From positions 1 to 17,402 of the forward strand of contig JAYYZV010000026.1 in assembly GCA_036339975.1 (NCBI GenBank): DNA of 17,402 nt, read 5' to 3'. Of the stretch, positions 14,380-17,402 are shown piece after piece. This DNA is from UBA830 sp036339975 (GTDB lineage Bacteria; Pseudomonadota; Alphaproteobacteria; MPNO01; UBA830). The notes under the pieces are model-generated. The model did no database searches. It worked only from the letters and a program-made list of their open reading frames with translations, and was not told where the DNA came from. Both the position numbers and the translations under genes were made by a program. Position 1 is the stretch's first letter. Each line of letters opens with the position of its first letter.

Positions 14380-14988
14380 ATGGCCGAACCTGTTTGCCTT
14401 CTAGTATCCTGTCACCCGCTGAAGGACAGCCTTTGCCACCATCTGGTTGACCGGGTGGAAGTAGGATTGAAAGCGCACGGGATCGTCTACGAGCACCTGG
14501 ATCTCTATGCCGACGAATTCAGCGCGAGCCTGACAGTGGCCGAACGGGAAAGCTATTTCACCGACAATTTCGACGATGCGGGGGTTGCAGAACAGATCGC
14601 CCAGCTTGTTCGCGCGAAGACCCTGATCCTCGTGTTTCCGACCTGGTGGTTCAATGTGCCCGCCCGGCTCAAGGGCTGGTTCGATCGGGTCTGGGGGCCG
14701 CGTGTCGCCTTCACCCATACGCCCGACAAGCGCACTATCATGCCGGCCCTGGAGGGGCTCGACCATTGCCTGGTGGTCACTACCCTGGCCTCGCGCTGGT
14801 GGGTCAATAACCTATTGGTGAGACAGCCGGTCAAACGGTTTATCAAGGGTGTCATGCTCAGGGGATGTGCGCCTCAGGCAAGCTACGAGATGCTGAGCTT
14901 CTACGACGCGATTGGGGCGGACGAGGGTCGTGTCGACACCTTCCGGAAGCTTATCGATCAGGCAGTCGGACGAATTCGCGGCCAGTGA
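14380..14988 (+). CDS. NAD(P)H quinone reductase-like flavodoxin-fold protein
   Basis: A 202-aa protein of the flavodoxin_2 family (NQO1/MdaB/KefF type), which uses FMN or FAD to reduce quinones with NAD(P)H. The N-terminal strand plus loop (CLLVSCHPLKDSLCHHL) is the phosphate-binding region. The family signature PTWWFNVPARLKGWFDRVW is at 87-105. Length is typical. The substrate cannot be told from sequence. There is no signal peptide or TM segment, so it is cytoplasmic. The ribosome site is weak (GGAAC). Its GC-rich codon use resembles that of the hydroxylase genes, and it could serve redox balance there, but the gap and the MAPEG gene between them make that speculative. Confidence 0.9.
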   Translation: MAEPVCLLVSCHPLKDSLCHHLVDRVEVGLKAHGIVYEHLDLYADEFSASLTVAERESYFTDNFDDAGVAEQIAQLVRAKTLILVFPTWWFNVPARLKGWFDRVWGPRVAFTHTPDKRTIMPALEGLDHCLVVTTLASRWWVNNLLVRQPVKRFIKGVMLRGCAPQASYEMLSFYDAIGADEGRVDTFRKLIDQAVGRIRGQ

Positions 14989-15178
14989 GGCCGAAAAAGA
15001 TCTGCCGGCGCGAAGGTCAGCGGTTACACTAACGTGTGCCGAAGATCGTCGAGGAATTCAGAAACAGGGTCAACACCCGTCACTAGAAGATGGTCACGGG
15101 CGCGCATGCATGCAACTGTGAAGTGGGATCGACTTTCTGCGCAAAAGATACATTCCCAGTTTGAAAGTATTGCGTCTT

Positions 15179-16003
15179 CTATATAGGGCGTTCCCCCGTC
15201 ACAGCAAAACGCCTCAGTTGCCTTTTTTCTGAAGGGTCAAAATCGGTCCGTGCATGGAGCAGGCAGCGGTTGTCCCAGATTGCCAAGTCGCCCACTTTCC
15301 AGGGATGCTCGTAGATAAATTCCTCCTGTTCTACATGGTCGAACAGTTCATCCAATAATTTTTGGCTTTCTTCAGGATCCATATCAACTACGTGGTCCGT
15401 CATAAAACGGCTCAGGTAAAGTGAGCGATTACCGGTCTCAGGATGAGAACGTACGAGCGGATGGGCATATCTCGGGGCATTCGGTGAATGCTTTTTTTTC
15501 AGAGTACACATATTTTCCGAATTATAGTCATAGATATTCATGCCGGTGTGTCCCTCGAGACGCCGCCGGGTTTCCTCGGGCAGGGTCTCATAGGCAATGA
15601 TACAATTGGAAAACCGTGTGTGTCCTCCCGACTTGGGCGCTACGATGGAATGAAGTGAGGTGCATTTGCAGGGGGTATCGAAGTAACACTGGTCCGAATG
15701 AAACCACATCTCACCATTAGGAAGAATACCATCCTCGACAAAGTTGGAGACCTGCATCATCCCCACAACTTCCTCGGATTCATTATCGGGGACCGTTCGT
15801 TCCGCCTGGATATCCCCAAACACTTCGCAAAACTGCATATGCTGTAAATCGGTTAACTCTTGCCCCGGGACGACGAGAAAGTGATGATCGAGCAATGCCC
15901 GCTGTAATTCAGCCTTTATGCCGTCATTGATTGGTTGGCGCAGATCAATTCCGATAATTTCTGCTCCCAGGGGTTTTGATAGTCGTCTCACCGATAAAAC
16001 CAT
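15179..16003 (-). CDS. TauD/TfdA-family Fe(II)/2-oxoglutarate dioxygenase
   Basis: 274 aa, the usual length. The iron ligands are visible: H102 and D104 in WFHSDQCY, and H250 in LLHARTDF. The 2-oxoglutarate-binding Arg is at about 264-265 in RQLRRF. The N-terminus (VRRLSKPLGAEIIGIDLRQP) is typical of the taurine/2,4-D dioxygenase family. Family members hydroxylate small acids such as taurine or phenoxyacetates; the substrate here is unknown. Two ATG codons follow AAGGA, at 16006 and 16003. I chose 16003 because the spacing of 7 nt is better. It lies 218 nt downstream of a dehydrogenase gene in the same direction, and the two may be co-transcribed in one catabolic route. The region is more AT-rich than the hydroxylase block. 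Confidence 0.92.
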   Translation of the reverse strand: MVLSVRRLSKPLGAEIIGIDLRQPINDGIKAELQRALLDHHFLVVPGQELTDLQHMQFCEVFGDIQAERTVPDNESEEVVGMMQVSNFVEDGILPNGEMWFHSDQCYFDTPCKCTSLHSIVAPKSGGHTRFSNCIIAYETLPEETRRRLEGHTGMNIYDYNSENMCTLKKKHSPNAPRYAHPLVRSHPETGNRSLYLSRFMTDHVVDMDPEESQKLLDELFDHVEQEEFIYEHPWKVGDLAIWDNRCLLHARTDFDPSEKRQLRRFAVTGERPI

Positions 16004-16221
16004 CATCAATTCCTTCTTATTCTCTTTCGTAGTAAGTTTTGGTGTCCGTACTTTGCCCTAAATCCTTATTATTCCGCAAGGAGTACAGGTGATTTTTGTG
16101 AATTCCAGAAAGCGGCAAACCCAATTGAATTCAGCACATTCAATCAATGTCATAAGAAATGGATTTGAAGTTTTAACAAACTGAGGACTAGGAAAAGAGA
16201 ATAGCAGTTTAGTTCCAAATT

Positions 16222-17094
16222 TTATTCGAACATCTTTTCTCGGAAGAAACGTGGCAATTCGGCAATATCTAGATCACCCCAACCGTCGCCAACTGCTGCC
16301 GAAATTGACGATAGAGCCTCGGAGGCAACCGGTAACGGTATACCGGTCGCGGTTCCCGTGGCAACAGCCGACATTATGTCTTTTCTCATAGTACGAATAT
16401 CAAGACTGACAGGACCTTCTTCGCCTATAAGTATGGGGGTCTTTACATCTAACCAGTTCGACGCAATTGGTGATAGCGATATTACATCCAGCATCTGTTC
16501 CAATGTTAGTCCCTGCTGTTGTCCCAGAGCGAGCGCTTCTGCGATACTCTGCATATATGCGCACATACTCATATTTATCGAGAGTTTCATAGCACAGCCA
16601 CTTCCAAGTTTACCCAAATGTCGGATTGATGTAGTAATATTTTTCAGGGTTGCCATTCCCATTTCTAGATCCTCGGACTTCCCACCGACCAATGCATGGA
16701 GTTTCCCTTCAAGGACTTGTGGAATGCTTCCAAGGACCGGACAGTCAATTATCCTGCCACCCAACGATTCTAATTCAGTGGCTAGTTCTCGACTAGTATC
16801 CGGTCGGCACGTACTCATCTCGATGAACAGCTTTCCTTTCAGGTTTGTCTTAAAAAAACCACCCTCATTACGAAAAACAGATCTAACATCATCGTCTCCA
16901 GTGACGATCGTTATAATCTGGGTTGCCTTGTCTGCGACTTCTGAGGGACCGGAAGCTGGTTCTAGGCCATTTTCTATCGCCTTCTGAACTGCCGTAGCAT
17001 TTATATCCCACCCGACCACATTCCACTTCATGTCCTTAAAGCGCTGCACCATAGCACCGCCCATTCGACCTAATCCGACCAAGCCTATATTCAT
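16222..17094 (-). CDS. 3-hydroxyisobutyrate dehydrogenase-like NAD-binding oxidoreductase
   Basis: 290 aa, typical length for beta-hydroxyacid dehydrogenases. The Rossmann motif is at 4-12 (GLVGLGRMG). An Asp at the end of the second strand (VVGWD, D30) favours NAD over NADP. The catalytic Lys is near 170 in GSGCAMKLSINM. The substrate-binding SGG element usual after strand 6 is altered: CPVLGSIPQVLEG replaces the common APVSGG pattern. The substrate may therefore differ from hydroxyisobutyrate, and imine reductase or tartronate-type activities are also possible within this superfamily. ATG 17094 is preferred to a GTG one codon earlier. The gene is transcribed toward the TauD-like gene. Confidence 0.9.
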   Translation of the reverse strand: MNIGLVGLGRMGGAMVQRFKDMKWNVVGWDINATAVQKAIENGLEPASGPSEVADKATQIITIVTGDDDVRSVFRNEGGFFKTNLKGKLFIEMSTCRPDTSRELATELESLGGRIIDCPVLGSIPQVLEGKLHALVGGKSEDLEMGMATLKNITTSIRHLGKLGSGCAMKLSINMSMCAYMQSIAEALALGQQQGLTLEQMLDVISLSPIASNWLDVKTPILIGEEGPVSLDIRTMRKDIMSAVATGTATGIPLPVASEALSSISAAVGDGWGDLDIAELPRFFREKMFE

Positions 17095-17402
17095 CACTAT
17101 ATCATCCCGGGTTTGATTACATTTCCAACATGTATCGAATTCTTAAATTCAATTTATACAGAATAGTTTCAAAATTTTCTGGTTAATATCCATGGAAATG
17201 TACTCAGATTCATTGTGGAGCAGAAGTTTAAATTGAAGCGAAATACGACCCTTCTGACTTTCTATTTTATAAGAAAACTTTTTTACCGTAAAATTCCTTG
17301 CGGTCCATGAGCTGCCCGACTTAAGCGGTGATCTGTGCATACGATTTGCACGTAACAGCCAAAGATGACGTCAGCCGTCTTAAAGTCAGTGTCGGCTGTA
17401 AT
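17095..17402. other. AT-rich right end without a recognisable gene
   Basis: I see no supported gene in these 308 bases. A 63-codon frame on the - strand (17149-17340) has no recognisable domain or ribosome site. An inverted repeat, CAGCCG (17372-17377) with CGGCTG (17393-17398), stands near the window edge next to the 8-bp palindrome TGACGTCA (17366-17373). It could belong to the control region of a gene beyond the window. The promoter of the dehydrogenase gene should lie somewhere here. Confidence 0.4.

Noticed and set aside
17149..17340. 63-codon frame on the - strand at the right end.
   Set aside because: It has no ribosome site and no domain, lies in AT-rich intergenic sequence, and resembles chance coding.

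Overview
The window looks like part of an alphaproteobacterial chromosome. It opens with the 3' end of an rRNA operon in the order 23S - 5S - initiator tRNA-fMet, an arrangement usual in Alphaproteobacteria, and the later genes (a coxMSL-type hydroxylase, a TauD dioxygenase) fit that group. No species can be named from the sequence alone.

Layout. (1) 1-690, + strand: 23S rRNA 3' end, 5S rRNA, a terminator-like hairpin, tRNA-fMet and a strong intrinsic terminator. (2) 773-9203, - strand: an eight-gene, tightly packed and mostly overlapping operon, read from about 9260 down to 773. In transcription order it encodes a secreted Gly-rich protein, an outer-membrane-type lipoprotein, a membrane-anchored coiled-coil/TPR-like protein, a membrane-anchored PEGA-repeat protein ending in a cysteine-less formylglycine-generating-enzyme (FGE) fold, a 55-aa single-TM protein, a MotA/TolQ/ExbB channel protein, and two von Willebrand factor A (VWA) proteins whose only TM segment resembles ExbD/TolR. 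(3) 9204-9810, + strand: a probable small RNA, an imperfectly repeated 20-nt element, a 57-aa protein built from two 16-aa repeats, and an 18-bp perfect palindrome. (4) 9868-13611, + strand, clearly more GC-rich: a three-subunit molybdenum hydroxylase of the xanthine oxidase/CO dehydrogenase family (FAD, 2Fe-2S and Mo subunits), form II rather than true CO dehydrogenase. (5) 13787-14988, + strand: a MAPEG membrane protein and a flavodoxin-fold quinone reductase. Between them lies an 18-nt copy of the tRNA-fMet anticodon arm. (6) 15179-17094, - strand, more AT-rich: a TauD/TfdA dioxygenase and a 3-hydroxyisobutyrate-dehydrogenase-like protein.

The most interesting part is the eight-gene operon. 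Predicted topology places nearly every soluble domain in the periplasm, with one lipoprotein on the outer-membrane side. The ExbB-like protein is followed directly by two VWA proteins whose TM helix starts with F-L-D-I, matching the F-I-D-V start of ExbD/TolR helices that carries the proton-accepting Asp. I infer a proton-motive-force-driven envelope machine in which two different VWA subunits replace the ExbD/MotB partner. Its function is unknown. No nuclease, helicase or other cytoplasmic effector is encoded beside it, so I do not call it a defence system.
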